From contig OW818658.1 of the NCBI GenBank assembly GCA_942492815.1, forward strand, positions 4,278,001 to 4,342,000: DNA of 64,000 nt. Reading direction: 5' to 3'. Each line of letters opens with the position of its first letter. Positions within the stretch are counted from its first letter, which is position 1. The notes beneath the pieces were generated by a model. That model saw nothing but the letters and a program-made list of their open reading frames with translations, did no database searches and was not told the origin of the DNA. The position numbers and the translations under genes are program-made. This DNA is from JAEUWI01 sp942492815. Its GTDB lineage: Bacteria; Hydrogenedentota; Hydrogenedentia; Hydrogenedentales; JAEUWI01. Positions 45,401-53,191 of this stretch are shown piece by piece.

Positions 45401-45811
45401 GAGGGTGTTACCATCCAGACGCGTGACCCCGACCATTCTATTGATCGTGAAGGGAAAAGTCCCCTCAACGGGATGGACTTTAGCGGTCCCGATCAGCGCG
45501 GTGCCCCCTGTAGGATCCGCGAGGGGTGGGAGTGCCGTTCTTAAACTGATCAAACCATCACTCGTTCGAATGACGTCCGGACCAGGGAAGGCGTTCGCCT
45601 CCTCGATCGCGGCGCGCAGCGTGGTAATCGCACTCCCGGGCGCTATCTCCGCGACGCCATCGCCCGGGAATGCATCCGGCTGATCGGCCCCTGAATTGAC
45701 GACAAAGATTGCGGCCGGTGCGGGTGAAAAACCACCCGCAACCAGTACCCCCAACCCAACTAAGAGCGCCGCAGCCCGTCGACCGCCCAATTGCCCAATA
45801 TTTACCCTCAT
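39497..45811 (-). CDS. Giant modular surface protein: beta-helix, Ig-like and HYR-like repeats, Ca-binding part, Cys-type sorting tail
   Basis: The product is 2104 aa. The start at 45811 has GGAGG 5 nt upstream; an in-frame ATG at 45907 lies inside the -35 box and cannot be used. Signal about 1-34. CSLREA-like start (IFVVNSGADQ, ITTLRAAIEEANAF). Parallel beta-helix about 80-700 with many units of the type GN-x-I-x-G-N-x-I. Ig-like domain about 765-860. Second CSLREA and beta-helix about 863-1140. Five HYR/DUF5011-like repeats about 1223-1620, each with GATAxD, PGxYTxxY and DSSGN. Thrombospondin-3-like calcium part about 1640-1710 (DADGDGLSACKEQ, DSDNDGMPDGFEY). A third helix part, then a carboxypeptidase-regulatory-like domain (about 1960-2040). 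The tail has GCTAPA, then GDLVLLALLVACLFTG and KRK, like CTERM-type sorting signals with a Cys. It is probably a surface-attached adhesin. Confidence 0.88.
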   Translation of the reverse strand: MRVNIGQLGGRRAAALLVGLGVLVAGGFSPAPAAIFVVNSGADQPDAFPGDGVAEIAPGSAITTLRAAIEEANAFPGPDVIRTSDGLISLRTALPPLADPTGGTALIGTAKVHPVEGTFPFTINRMVGVTRLDGNTLDTGSPGYAQACGFRVESAGNLIQGFQIVNFPQDGVVITGPGATNNVVRACYIGLMALSPEGNRRHGVLIANGASNNTIGGLEKLERNLIGDNRMDGVHISGAGTSGNRVIGNFIGSDILPIPPCISDVLAGREPLTDGCLKQLGDEMCKKSSFQNWRNNVGISSGASNNEIGGEGPGGNLITGSQWMSPCGRYVHPPYCLVDFEMFPLTRGGESGVVVEGVGTDGNHIIGNKIGYRHAWGIEPVEGGGYVLVDRFERSGAVVNSVAFLGGASGNILGGAGSDLGNQIDFSLEAAVQIAGGGTAGNRVLGNSIQGEKEGVKFAAGAEGNILGDAGAGGNIIRSREHAVTLSGIGTQGNEVIGNTISNTGFSGVAIFGGATANIIGGPNAGEGNELTGNCSDGVVLFDSGTSANRIIGNDISGNGEIGVFLLNGATGNFIGGSVPGEGNNISGNAVTGVEIHDLNSTDNHILGNEIHGNGTRGVLMVDGTSGNIVGGVSLTERNKVYDNELSGIEINGANTFENQIRLNSIFDNGEKGILLSFGANKGIAPPVIETFVPFSGTAPPDSFVDIFSDAGEEGKTYIGSTTTDAEGNFSVALNLAPHVNTNLTSTATDSAGDTSEFSAPITIVPPVFAMTPADRVVVERDDFELPVTLTGSPTIRLQWRFRTAQGEFAELEDADGVSGSETEALSIADVEHASEGYYQCVADNGLGGVNSREIFVRVVGADLDELEVNTLTDASDGNTSSFARLLAEPGADGVVSLREAIVAANTMAGPNSIRFSVEGAIQPESPMPAISDSEGALTLDGMDGLILDGSLLGESGSGLTLTSGENHIKSLGIHNFPEHGIMISGSGASGNRITNCRIGTDGETTLGQGIHGILVADGASGNVIGGAIAGEGNHIAANQNAGIALSGANTSENFILGNTIGQGADGLPAGGNVIAGVLISTGASDNRVGGDESGETNLITGNAGIGVWIVGDATARNTVLGNTIFGNGELGIRLFEGGNENVSRPEIATVSPLAGSAPPNSRVDCYVDDDDEGEDFLITLEADETGAFGATLDLAVFDGRYLTAIATDDSGNTSPFSRPAPIDFTPPVLQLTGAAELTLDCGAPFDDPGATATDNIDGNLNNQIVATFQDDQGATLASLDGAAPGVYTVVYSVSDSSGLAAAPVSRTVVVEDTTAPTVTLNGAESLVLGCGEAFSDPGATAQDGCESDLAVQVSGTVDSAAPGEYTLSYSATDSSGNTSSAVMRSVTVEDRTAPVIVINGDPNLTVACGEVFSDPGATASDDCGGAVAVSVIGSVNINQTGEYTLTYQAEDAEGNAATAVTRTVTVEDTTPPVLTLVGAADLALQCGDGYAELGATVDDACDAVAEVVITGDVDPNTIGLYTRHYDAVDASGNVAATLTRTISVEGQNPPRITLTGQAAITVGCGGNYQDAGASAVDGCQSDIGHAIVTDNPVNTDVPGTYTVRYNVSDGTGTPADEVTRTVTVLACATPCDATCTGEPNDDIDADGDGLSACKEQCANSSDGDPDSDNDGMPDGFEYRHQLALRANDADLDLDLDGLTNLEEYLEGGSPRNAATPVRSFYVSPNGVDASTAGTLEEPWQSLGYALARLESAPSGANQLFVDSGVYVEDITLLPGLVVRAAVDADVEIVGTVIAPAGSILRDVTLSSDGADTALLFITGGNVRISGCTFNGEFGMNLTGIVVEDRNLGPQSASPGVIEGCVLMNLATGISVDGVLPHVRQCQFINISGAGIAILPNVILGENPIMGSGLNGWNDFSGIGEGLAIANRSAGSVSAQWNDWGTEDPVELGALIEGEVDQANALGAGGASSAAALEVVVFNGESQARIRNARVSIVSGGTTLSGNTTTDGRVAFPALRAGTWQVTVTASGFPTVNENINLVAGIYRVANYPMLTEDVEEPIDEGCTAPAKTARSGESRRGDLVLLALLVACLFTGPIARMGDDKRK

Positions 45812-45882
45812 ACCGCCTCCGTTTTTCTGACTTCGCCCTGAAAAGTCTGAATAATGCCGCAGCCCTTTAATGCTGTAACGAC

Positions 45883-45911
45883 ATAATAACGTGAAATTTG
45901 TTTTCATGCAA
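45883..45911 (-). promoter_or_regulatory. Sigma-70-type promoter of the giant surface protein
   Basis: On the minus strand TTGCAT (45911-45906), 17 bp, TATTAT (45888-45883). Transcription would start near 45876, 65 nt before the ATG at 45811. It also settles the start codon choice for the gene. Confidence 0.6.
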
Positions 45912-45989
45912 CCAAAAAATTATTTTTATAAACTTCTACATTTTTACGGTATTTACGGCAGAAAAGATAGCCAAAAAGAGGAGAATGGA

Positions 45990-47087
45990 TTACTCGGTGA
46001 GCTCTAAAATACTAAATTTAAACGACTTACGGTCGCCAAGGCGGTCCACTTCGAGGGTGACTTCGTCGCCGATGAAGAGATCCCAGTTCACGAAGTCCAT
46101 TTCCGAGGGGTGGCTGACGGGAACGCCGTTCATCGACAAGATGACGTCGCCCAGCTCGAGACCGGCCTCGTGGACCGGGGAGGAACGATAGATCTCGGTG
46201 ACGACGACCCCGGCCTCCACCTGTATCCCCATCTGACGAAGGACCTGCGGCGAGAGTTCGCCCACGGGCTCACCGTGGATGCCGATCCACGGATTGCGGC
46301 GGCGGCCGAACTGGATGATTTCCTCGGCCACGCGCTTAACGCGGTCGATGGGGATCGCGAAACCCAGGCCCTGGTAACCGCCGCTGTTGGAGAATATCAT
46401 GGTGTTGACGCCCACCACCTCGCCATCCGCATTGACCAGCGGACCGCCGCTGTTGCCGGGGTTGATGGCGGCGTCGGTCTGGATGAGATCCTGGTAGAGG
46501 CGCTCGCCCCCGCCCACTTCGCGGCTGACGCGTCGGTGGTTCGCAGAGACCACCCCCACGCTGACGCTGGGCTGGGGATCGGCCATCATAGTGCCGAAGG
46601 GATTGCCGATGGCGATGACCCATTCACCGATCATGAGTCCTTTGGAGGTGCCGAGCTTAATGAAGGGGAAATCTTCGCCTTTTGCTTTTACCACCGCGAT
46701 GTCGGTTCGCTCATCCGTGCCGACGAGTTCTACTTCAAGCTGCTGGCCGCCGGGCAGCGTGACGGACGTGATAGCGTCGGCATCCTGGATGACGTGGTAG
46801 TTCGTGAGGATGTAGCCACGCTTGTCGAAGATGAAACCGCTGCCAATGCCCTCCACGGCGCGATCCTGCGTGCGGACCCGCGGCCGGAAAAGCCCCCAGA
46901 AGTCGTGATCGAGGACACGCTCCCGCTGGTACTCCACGACATTAAGCGTGACGACGGCGGGCGAGACCTTCTCGATAGCCGTCACCACGGCGGTGCGGCG
47001 GCTCTCCGAAATGGGGTCAGCCCCGGCCGTCCCAGGGACGGCCAGGGCTGAGAGTACTGCGAGTGCTATGGCTGCACTGAAACGCAT
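45990..47087 (-). CDS. HtrA/Deg-type serine protease (S1C) with one PDZ domain
   Basis: The product is 365 aa with signal peptide MRFSAAIALAVLSALAVPGTAGA. Trypsin-like domain with catalytic His98 (LTNYHVIQD), Asp129 (ERTDIAVVK) and Ser213 (NPGNSGGPLVN); one PDZ domain about 262-350 (GVVVTEIYRSSPVHEAGLEL, GDVILSMNGVPV). Shorter than two-PDZ DegP, so DegS/HtrA-like in layout, but the signal looks cleavable, so it is probably periplasmic. It degrades or refolds damaged exported proteins. It begins 8 bp after the DUF4340 gene, so it is the last gene of the Gld-type operon. Confidence 0.95.
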   Translation of the reverse strand: MRFSAAIALAVLSALAVPGTAGADPISESRRTAVVTAIEKVSPAVVTLNVVEYQRERVLDHDFWGLFRPRVRTQDRAVEGIGSGFIFDKRGYILTNYHVIQDADAITSVTLPGGQQLEVELVGTDERTDIAVVKAKGEDFPFIKLGTSKGLMIGEWVIAIGNPFGTMMADPQPSVSVGVVSANHRRVSREVGGGERLYQDLIQTDAAINPGNSGGPLVNADGEVVGVNTMIFSNSGGYQGLGFAIPIDRVKRVAEEIIQFGRRRNPWIGIHGEPVGELSPQVLRQMGIQVEAGVVVTEIYRSSPVHEAGLELGDVILSMNGVPVSHPSEMDFVNWDLFIGDEVTLEVDRLGDRKSFKFSILELTE

Positions 47088-47095
47088 GATGGACC

Positions 47096-49234
47096 TTATT
47101 GCGCGGGCGCCGCCGCCGGGGCTTCAGGGGCCGGAGCGGGCGCAGGGACTGCTTCGGTTGCTGGTGCTGGCGCTGGTGCCACTTCCGGTGCCGGAGCAGG
47201 CGCAGGCACCGCTTCGGGAACTGGAGCGGGCGCAGGGGCCGCTTCGGGAGCCGGGGCAGGCGCAGGGGCTGCCTCGGGAGCCGGGGCGGGCGCAGGCACC
47301 GCTTCAGGGGCCGGAGCCGGTGCGGGAACTGCTTCAGGAGCAGGAGCAGGCACGGGAACAACCTCGGGAGCGGGAACAGGCGCCGGGACTGCGACCGCAG
47401 CGCCCTTGCTGTCTTTCACGGCCGTCAGTGCCGATATGACGCCATCCAGATCGGCGGCGGCGACCGTAAAGCTGGTCGGTGCGCCACTGACCGTGACGGG
47501 ATAATTCCCTTCCACGGCAGCGCCATAGGTCAGCAGACGGGAGGCGCCGGAGTTGTCGGCGATGCTAAAGGCACCCGCTTCTGCTATGGGGGCCGAGGCA
47601 CCGGCGAAATTCACGTCGGCGGCCTCCAGAGCGAGCAGACCGTCAACAAAGGCTTCAGCCTTCGCCGCGTCGGCCGGGAAGGTCTCCGCACCGATGGCCA
47701 GGGTCCAGCCTTCGGGACCGCGCACAAGAGAGAGCGCTTCGCCGTTGACGCGGGCGTCGACACGGGCGACATCCGCAGCAGGCGTGCTCAGCAGCGCAAG
47801 CTGGAAGAAGTCCCGGGGCTTCACGAAGAACTTCGCCACGTCGGCGGTCTTCATGATGAGCAACTGATCCTGACCTTCGATGCGTGCGTAGGTGCCGTCG
47901 GATCCCTTGGACTCGCCGCCCACGGAAAAGCGCTTTACCGCGCCGCCCGCAGTGACTTCGATAGAGCGATCAAAGGTGCCGGCGTCCGCCGTGCTGTCGG
48001 CGTAGTCGGCGGGAGTCCAGGTCGCGGCGGCGGCGGCGAGGGCATCGATGGTGGACTGCTGCACCTTGAGAGTGCTGGCGGGCTCCACGACGGACCATGT
48101 TTCGCCGTTCTTCGCGAGGACGACGCGGCCTTCGGGCTGGTTGATGGTGATGCCTGTGATGGCGGCCGCATCGGCTTCCCACTTGGGCAGATCCATCAGG
48201 TTTGCGCCCTTCAGGAAGATCTGGTCGTAGTTGAAGCTGCTGATCTCGTAGATCACTTCCTTGGCGTTGCTTGCAATGCGAATGTAGCCGTTGCCCGCAA
48301 GATCCGGGCGACCGCCTTCGATGATCACGTCTTCGCCTTCTTTGCGGCTGATCGTGGTCTTGAAGGCGGGCGTTTCCAGGCCCCACTCCCCTTTCTTCGC
48401 GGGGTCCACCACCGTGTTGGCCGTGATCAACGCGAGCTTGTTCAGGGAGTTCTGCAGCGCGGAATCCTTGAAGGTCTTCTCCACGCCGCCGGCGTTCAGC
48501 ACCCACTTGGTCTCCTTGGTGGGCGCGGGGGGCGTTTCGCCCTCGGCGGGTGCGGGTGCGGGAATCTCGATCTCCTGCTTCTCGAACACGAGGGACTTGT
48601 CCGGCGTGTTGATGGCAACCTTGGTGATCGTTTCCTTGTCGAGCTTCAGGGCGTCTTTGTCGAGCCAGGTGTCCGCCTTCGGCGCTTCCGCGAGATCCTC
48701 GGCAAAGAGTCCCGCATCGCGGCGGAGATTGGCGGACTCCACGTAGACCGTGTTGTCGCCATCCTTGCGCACGAAGACCGTGCTCTGGCTCGGGGCCTTG
48801 CCGAAAAGCAGCTTGGCCGCGGGCTCGGCGGAGCCCGCCTTGTAGGCCAGCACATGGAATGCTTCGTCCGCCTTCAGGCTGTAGGTCGCGAGTTGCTCGT
48901 CCCCTTCGGCCTTGGCCCGGAACTCGCCCTTGATGCCGGCGATCTTATCCAGGTAGGTGTCGATGGTTTCCTTTTTCGCGGGCGCGTCGAAATGGCTGCG
49001 CACCAACCAGTTCTCGCCATCCTTTTCGAGGACGACTTTCTCTTCCGGCTTGGCCGCGGCATAGAGCTCGACCTTGGCAATGGAGCCCGCCGTCAATTCG
49101 CCATCCACCAGCGCTTGCAGGTTGGCCTGCTCGCTGAGTTTGGGCTGGACTATTTGCTTCTCGCGCTTCATGTACGCCAGGCCGCCCAGCAGGGCAAGAA
49201 TGACGACAAAGGGGAATAGTTTCTTGATATTCAT
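47096..49234 (-). CDS. DUF4340 domain protein with Pro/Ala-rich repeat tail
   Basis: The product is 712 aa. N-terminal membrane anchor (LFPFVVILALLGGLAYM). DUF4340-type beta-rich domains follow (VVLEKDGENWLVRSHFDAPA, KKETIDTYLDKIAGIKGEF, VLAKNGETWSVVEPAST). The last 80 residues are about ten repeats of EAVPAPAPAP or close variants. DUF4340 proteins are commonly encoded beside Gld-type ABC exporters, as here: the gldF-gldG fusion ends 45 bp upstream. GGAG lies about 9 nt before the ATG. The role is unknown; it probably works with the transporter on the outer face of the inner membrane. Confidence 0.88.
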   Translation of the reverse strand: MNIKKLFPFVVILALLGGLAYMKREKQIVQPKLSEQANLQALVDGELTAGSIAKVELYAAAKPEEKVVLEKDGENWLVRSHFDAPAKKETIDTYLDKIAGIKGEFRAKAEGDEQLATYSLKADEAFHVLAYKAGSAEPAAKLLFGKAPSQSTVFVRKDGDNTVYVESANLRRDAGLFAEDLAEAPKADTWLDKDALKLDKETITKVAINTPDKSLVFEKQEIEIPAPAPAEGETPPAPTKETKWVLNAGGVEKTFKDSALQNSLNKLALITANTVVDPAKKGEWGLETPAFKTTISRKEGEDVIIEGGRPDLAGNGYIRIASNAKEVIYEISSFNYDQIFLKGANLMDLPKWEADAAAITGITINQPEGRVVLAKNGETWSVVEPASTLKVQQSTIDALAAAAATWTPADYADSTADAGTFDRSIEVTAGGAVKRFSVGGESKGSDGTYARIEGQDQLLIMKTADVAKFFVKPRDFFQLALLSTPAADVARVDARVNGEALSLVRGPEGWTLAIGAETFPADAAKAEAFVDGLLALEAADVNFAGASAPIAEAGAFSIADNSGASRLLTYGAAVEGNYPVTVSGAPTSFTVAAADLDGVISALTAVKDSKGAAVAVPAPVPAPEVVPVPAPAPEAVPAPAPAPEAVPAPAPAPEAAPAPAPAPEAAPAPAPVPEAVPAPAPAPEVAPAPAPATEAVPAPAPAPEAPAAAPAQ

Positions 49235-49279
49235 AAATCTATACTCCGCTCATCCGTTGTTTCGGTTGATGGGTTTCCG

Positions 49280-51823
49280 TTATCCATTCAGGTGGGCCAT
49301 GGTGTAGGCATTGCGCGTGCGACGGCGGTTTACCAGGAAGACGATACCGGTGCCGGCAATGACCACGTTGGCCAGGCCATAGTTGATCGCGCGCCAGAAC
49401 GACTTGGTGCCGTCGGAGGGGCGATCGATGACCCGGTTGACCGGCTTGCGACCGCGCACCAGGGCCAGGTTCTCGTTCAACGTGACGGCGTCAACACTGT
49501 TGAGGAAGAGGTCCAGGTTCGCATCCTGCAGGAAGTTCTTCCGGAAGGTTTCCGAGCAGCCCAGGAGGACCAACTGGCCCGGCTTGGGCTCGATGGCCGC
49601 GGCGGGCTCTTCGGGGGCGTCGTCTTCCGGCGCGGGGGGCTGACCGAACTGGCTCTGGGGATCGGCCTTAGGCCACGCGGGACGTTCCGCACCGGCGTAG
49701 GCATCGGGGAACTGCCCCTTGACCACCGCCATCAGTGGGTACGCTTTGCGCTCGGCGTTGGCCGGTTCCTCGAAGGTCGTGGCCGTAATGGGATCGGCGG
49801 CGGGCACTTTCCACGCGCTCTCGCTGGAGCTCATGACGACCTTGGCTTCAAGGCTGTGTTCTTTCAATTTCTCCTCGTTGAGGTCAAGGGCCGTGCCCCA
49901 GAGATAGAAGATAGAGGACAGACGATTGGTGATGGCCGTGTCCTGCGCCATGGAGCTGCTGTTGACCAGAATGTGCATGGGCAGGTTGATCTGCTGCGGT
50001 CCACGCATCAGGTCCTGAAGAGAGTTCCCGCCCGCCTGGATCGAGAGGGGCACCTTGTTGGTGTCCATCAGGATGTCCGTGCTTACGCCCAGACCGTACT
50101 TCTCCAGCAGTTCATTGATGCCGGGGTTCTCTTCGCGCTTATTGACGCTGAGGCCGCGGGCCGTAGGCTGGTAATCCCACTCGTAGTTCTGCACCGCAAC
50201 GATCACGGACTTGCCGCTCTGGATAGCGCGGTTGATCTCCCAGCGCTGGCGCTCGTTGAGGCTGCGGGGATTGATGACGGCCAGGGTGTCGTACTCCGCG
50301 GGCAGGGGGCTCTCCTTGGTCAGCTCCACGCGCTCGACGGTGTATTTTTCGAATTCCAGCACCTGCTGAAGGTATTCATAGGGATCTTCGCTATCCGGAA
50401 CCGGCTGGCCCATTTGCTGATAGATTGCCCGCAATTCCGCAGGAACGTTGACGGTTTCCTTCGGCGCGACGAGGGCGACGACAGGCTGCTTCTCGCGGGT
50501 CATCTTGTGGACCGTGCTCACGAGACGGTATTCCAATTCTTCGAGGCTCTGGGGAACGATCTGCGGAATGATTTCTTCGGCCTTGTCCTTGTAGCCCACG
50601 CCGATGCTGGAGTACACCAGCTTGCTCGTCACTTCGTCCTGGCTCATGGCCTGGACGTTGAAGGGCTGTACGCCCTTTTCCAGCATGCGCTTTTCGATGG
50701 CTTCGTCTTCGGTCTTTTCCCCCTCTTCTTTCTTTTCTTCGCCTTCGGGGCCCGCGATCTTCTCGGGGTCGGCCATGGCATTGGCGACGTTCATGGGGAT
50801 GGTCTTGTATTCCACCTTGCCGCCGGAGGCCACGCGCATTTCTTCGAGCTTGTCTTTAATATCCTGCTCGAGTTCCTTCATGCCGGTGGGCATTTCGGCC
50901 TGGGGCGTGATGTACAGGTTTAACTGGACGGGGGTATCCAGCGCCTTCAGGATGTTCTGCGAGGCCTGGGAGATGGTGTAGACCTTGTCCTGCGTCAGGT
51001 CGAAGCGCAAGAGGCTGGTGCCCGCCATCAGGAAGTTGAAGAGAAGGCCGATGGCCACGCTCATCACCAGCGAGCCGGTGAAGATGGCTCGTGCGCCGGG
51101 GCGGTTGCGCCCGTCGATATACATGACGTTCAGCACGAGGAAGACCACGGTCCAGACCAGGAAATACACAATGTCCGCCAGGTCGATAACGCCACGGGTA
51201 AAGGGACCGTAGTGGCCGAATAGTCCGAGCAGGTCGGAGAGCAGCGATCCGAGGCCGGGCATGCGATCATCGATATACGACGCGATGAAGGACGTGCCCA
51301 CGAGGAAGAAGCTGAAGCAGGTCAGCAGCGTGACCGCGAAGGCCACGATCTGGTCCTTGAAGAACCCGGAGAAGAAAATGCCCATGGACAGGAAGAAGCC
51401 GCCCAGGAGCAGCGTGCCGAAATAGCCGCCGAAGATGGCGCCGATATCGGGCTTGCCCAGGGAGATCAACATGGCCGGGACTGTCACCGTGCTGAGCAGC
51501 GTCAGCGCGAAGAAGATGAAGGCGGCCAGGAACTTGCCCAGCACGAGTTCGCGCGCTTCCATGGGGAAGGTGAGCAGCATTTCCCAGGTGTTTTCCTTGC
51601 GCTCTTCGGCCCATATCCGCATGGTGACGGCGGGCATGAAGACGCAGAGGAGCAACGGAAGGTTGTCGAAGTAGGGCCGCATATCTGCCATGGGGAAGGA
51701 GAAAAAGGAGGTGATGTAGAGCCCCACGCTGATGGTGACAAAGACCATCATGAAGATGTAGCCCACGGGGGAGGTGAAATACGCGCCGAGGTCGCGGCGC
51801 ATAATGGCTTTAATGTTATTCAT
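49280..51823 (-). CDS. GldF-GldG fusion: ABC-2 permease joined to GldG-like auxiliary domain
   Basis: The product is 847 aa. Residues 1-240 are an ABC-2 permease with six helices (MRRDLGAYFTSPVGYIFMMV, MRIWAEERKENTWEMLLTFP, ELVLGKFLAAFIFF), like GldF. After one or two linking helices (about 255-280), residues about 290-800 form the GldG-like extracytoplasmic part (RFDLTQDKVYTISQASQNIL, PVQLNLYITPQ, DTLAVINPRSLNERQRWEI), closing with a membrane helix near 820-840. In Bacteroidetes these are two proteins, GldF and GldG, needed for gliding; outside that phylum the set is common without proven gliding. It lies 13 bp after the ATPase gene. Confidence 0.9.
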   Translation of the reverse strand: MNNIKAIMRRDLGAYFTSPVGYIFMMVFVTISVGLYITSFFSFPMADMRPYFDNLPLLLCVFMPAVTMRIWAEERKENTWEMLLTFPMEARELVLGKFLAAFIFFALTLLSTVTVPAMLISLGKPDIGAIFGGYFGTLLLGGFFLSMGIFFSGFFKDQIVAFAVTLLTCFSFFLVGTSFIASYIDDRMPGLGSLLSDLLGLFGHYGPFTRGVIDLADIVYFLVWTVVFLVLNVMYIDGRNRPGARAIFTGSLVMSVAIGLLFNFLMAGTSLLRFDLTQDKVYTISQASQNILKALDTPVQLNLYITPQAEMPTGMKELEQDIKDKLEEMRVASGGKVEYKTIPMNVANAMADPEKIAGPEGEEKKEEGEKTEDEAIEKRMLEKGVQPFNVQAMSQDEVTSKLVYSSIGVGYKDKAEEIIPQIVPQSLEELEYRLVSTVHKMTREKQPVVALVAPKETVNVPAELRAIYQQMGQPVPDSEDPYEYLQQVLEFEKYTVERVELTKESPLPAEYDTLAVINPRSLNERQRWEINRAIQSGKSVIVAVQNYEWDYQPTARGLSVNKREENPGINELLEKYGLGVSTDILMDTNKVPLSIQAGGNSLQDLMRGPQQINLPMHILVNSSSMAQDTAITNRLSSIFYLWGTALDLNEEKLKEHSLEAKVVMSSSESAWKVPAADPITATTFEEPANAERKAYPLMAVVKGQFPDAYAGAERPAWPKADPQSQFGQPPAPEDDAPEEPAAAIEPKPGQLVLLGCSETFRKNFLQDANLDLFLNSVDAVTLNENLALVRGRKPVNRVIDRPSDGTKSFWRAINYGLANVVIAGTGIVFLVNRRRTRNAYTMAHLNG

Positions 51824-51836
51824 GCGTCCGTATCCT

Positions 51837-52784
51837 TCAGTTAGCCGCCTTGGCCGCTTTTTCGGTCAAGGTGAGGAAGGTTTCCTCGAGGGTGAGGGGC
51901 TTGTCGCCCAACTGCTTGACCTGCCACTTTTCCGCCTGGGCCAGATTGTTGATCTCGCGCCAGGGGCTCACGCCCGTCTTGGAGAAGATCAGGAAGGAGG
52001 GACAGCCGCTTTCATCGCCGATGCTGTCCACGTGGGTGATGCCGTCCAGCTTCTTCAGCTTGGGCAGAATCTCATCACGCTTACCTTCGACCGAGAGGGC
52101 GGTGCGCTCGTTGTCCTTCGCCTTGTGGCGGAGCTGGTCCAGCGTGCCATCGCCCACGATCTGGCCGCGGTTGATGATCACGATGCGATCGGCCGTGGTC
52201 TCCACTTCGTGGAGGATGTGGGTGGAGAGGATAACCGTTTTCTCTTTTGCGAGATCGCTGATGAGCGCGCGGATTTCGAGAATCTGGTGGGGGTCCAGGC
52301 CGGAGGTGGGCTCGTCGAGGATGACGACCTCGGGATCATGAATCAGCGCCTGGGCGATGCCCGTGCGCTGCTTGTAGCCCTTGGAGAGCTCGCGGATGAC
52401 CTTGCGGTACATGGGGCGCAGGCCGGTGACTTCGAGGACGACGTTGGTACGTTCCTTGAGCTTGTCGCCGGAAAGACCGCGGGCGCTGCCCACGAAGTCC
52501 AGGTAGGTCTTCACTTCCATGTCCATATAGAGAGGAAGCACTTCGGGCAGGTAGCCGATTTTCTTGCGCACCGCCACGGGGTCCTTCAGGACATCCACGC
52601 CGGCCACAATGGCGCTGCCGCCGCTGGGGTACAAATAGGTGGTGAGAATTTTCATCGTGGTGGACTTGCCGGCGCCGTTGGGCCCCAGCAACCCGACGAC
52701 CTCGCCGCGGTTCACCTCGAACGAGACGTCATTGAGGGCCCGCACCGGCCCATAATGCATCGTCAGTCCAGTTGCCTTGATCAT
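51837..52784 (-). CDS. ABC transporter ATP-binding protein, GldA-like
   Basis: The product is 315 aa. Walker A GPNGAGKS (34-41), signature LSKGY (133-137, in place of LSGGQ, as usual for this group), Walker B VVILDEP (153-159), H-loop His189. The C-terminal 100 residues (DERTALSVEGKRDEILPKLK-type region) match GldA/NatA-like ATPases. It powers the permease encoded directly downstream and is the first gene of an operon of four (ATPase, permease-GldG fusion, DUF4340, protease). Confidence 0.94.
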   Translation of the reverse strand: MIKATGLTMHYGPVRALNDVSFEVNRGEVVGLLGPNGAGKSTTMKILTTYLYPSGGSAIVAGVDVLKDPVAVRKKIGYLPEVLPLYMDMEVKTYLDFVGSARGLSGDKLKERTNVVLEVTGLRPMYRKVIRELSKGYKQRTGIAQALIHDPEVVILDEPTSGLDPHQILEIRALISDLAKEKTVILSTHILHEVETTADRIVIINRGQIVGDGTLDQLRHKAKDNERTALSVEGKRDEILPKLKKLDGITHVDSIGDESGCPSFLIFSKTGVSPWREINNLAQAEKWQVKQLGDKPLTLEETFLTLTEKAAKAAN

Positions 52785-53191
52785 TGTGAGCTGATCTCCT
52801 TAACTCCGCAAAAAAGTTTGTCTGGCCAAAATGGCACGACTGTAGAACCCCCGTCCATACCCTCTCCAGGATAGACACTGAGAGGGGAAGCAAAACTCAT
52901 ACCAAGGGCCGCAACCGGGAAAATTCCCGATGACCTTAGTCTTAACGGGGAGTTGTGGAGTGTAGCATGGCTCCCCAATGGGCCGCAATCCGGGTTCGCG
53001 CCCGATCTGGGACAGGCCACGCCTGATTTGGGTCATGGCAGCTCCCCCCACGCCAAACAGTTTGCGCGGGGGCGGGAATTCCGTTAGATTAGGGGCTGCG
53101 GCATTTTACCGGGGTGTCGTTGGTGCCTGACTGGCCCTTCCCCGGAACAATCTGGCGGTCCGCGATCCGGGCACGCCGAGGAGTATTTTCC
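52785..53191. other. Intergenic region between divergent genes
   Basis: About 400 bp. It contains the candidate promoter at 52959-52988 and the palindrome CGGGAAAATTCCCG at 52916-52929 in the leader of the ABC operon, a possible regulator site. No gene is supportable. Confidence 0.5.
52959..52988 (-). promoter_or_regulatory. Candidate promoter of the Gld-type operon
   Basis: On the minus strand TTGCGG (52988-52983), 18 bp, TACACT (52964-52959). Both boxes are partial matches. Transcription would start about 170 nt before the ATPase gene. Confidence 0.35.

Noticed and set aside
47099..49219. 706-codon frame opposite the DUF4340 gene and 723-codon frame (56582-58753) opposite the WD40 gene
   Set aside because: Both are antisense by-products of codon bias; repeated Arg/Gly-rich or His/Arg/Gly-rich sequence without family features.
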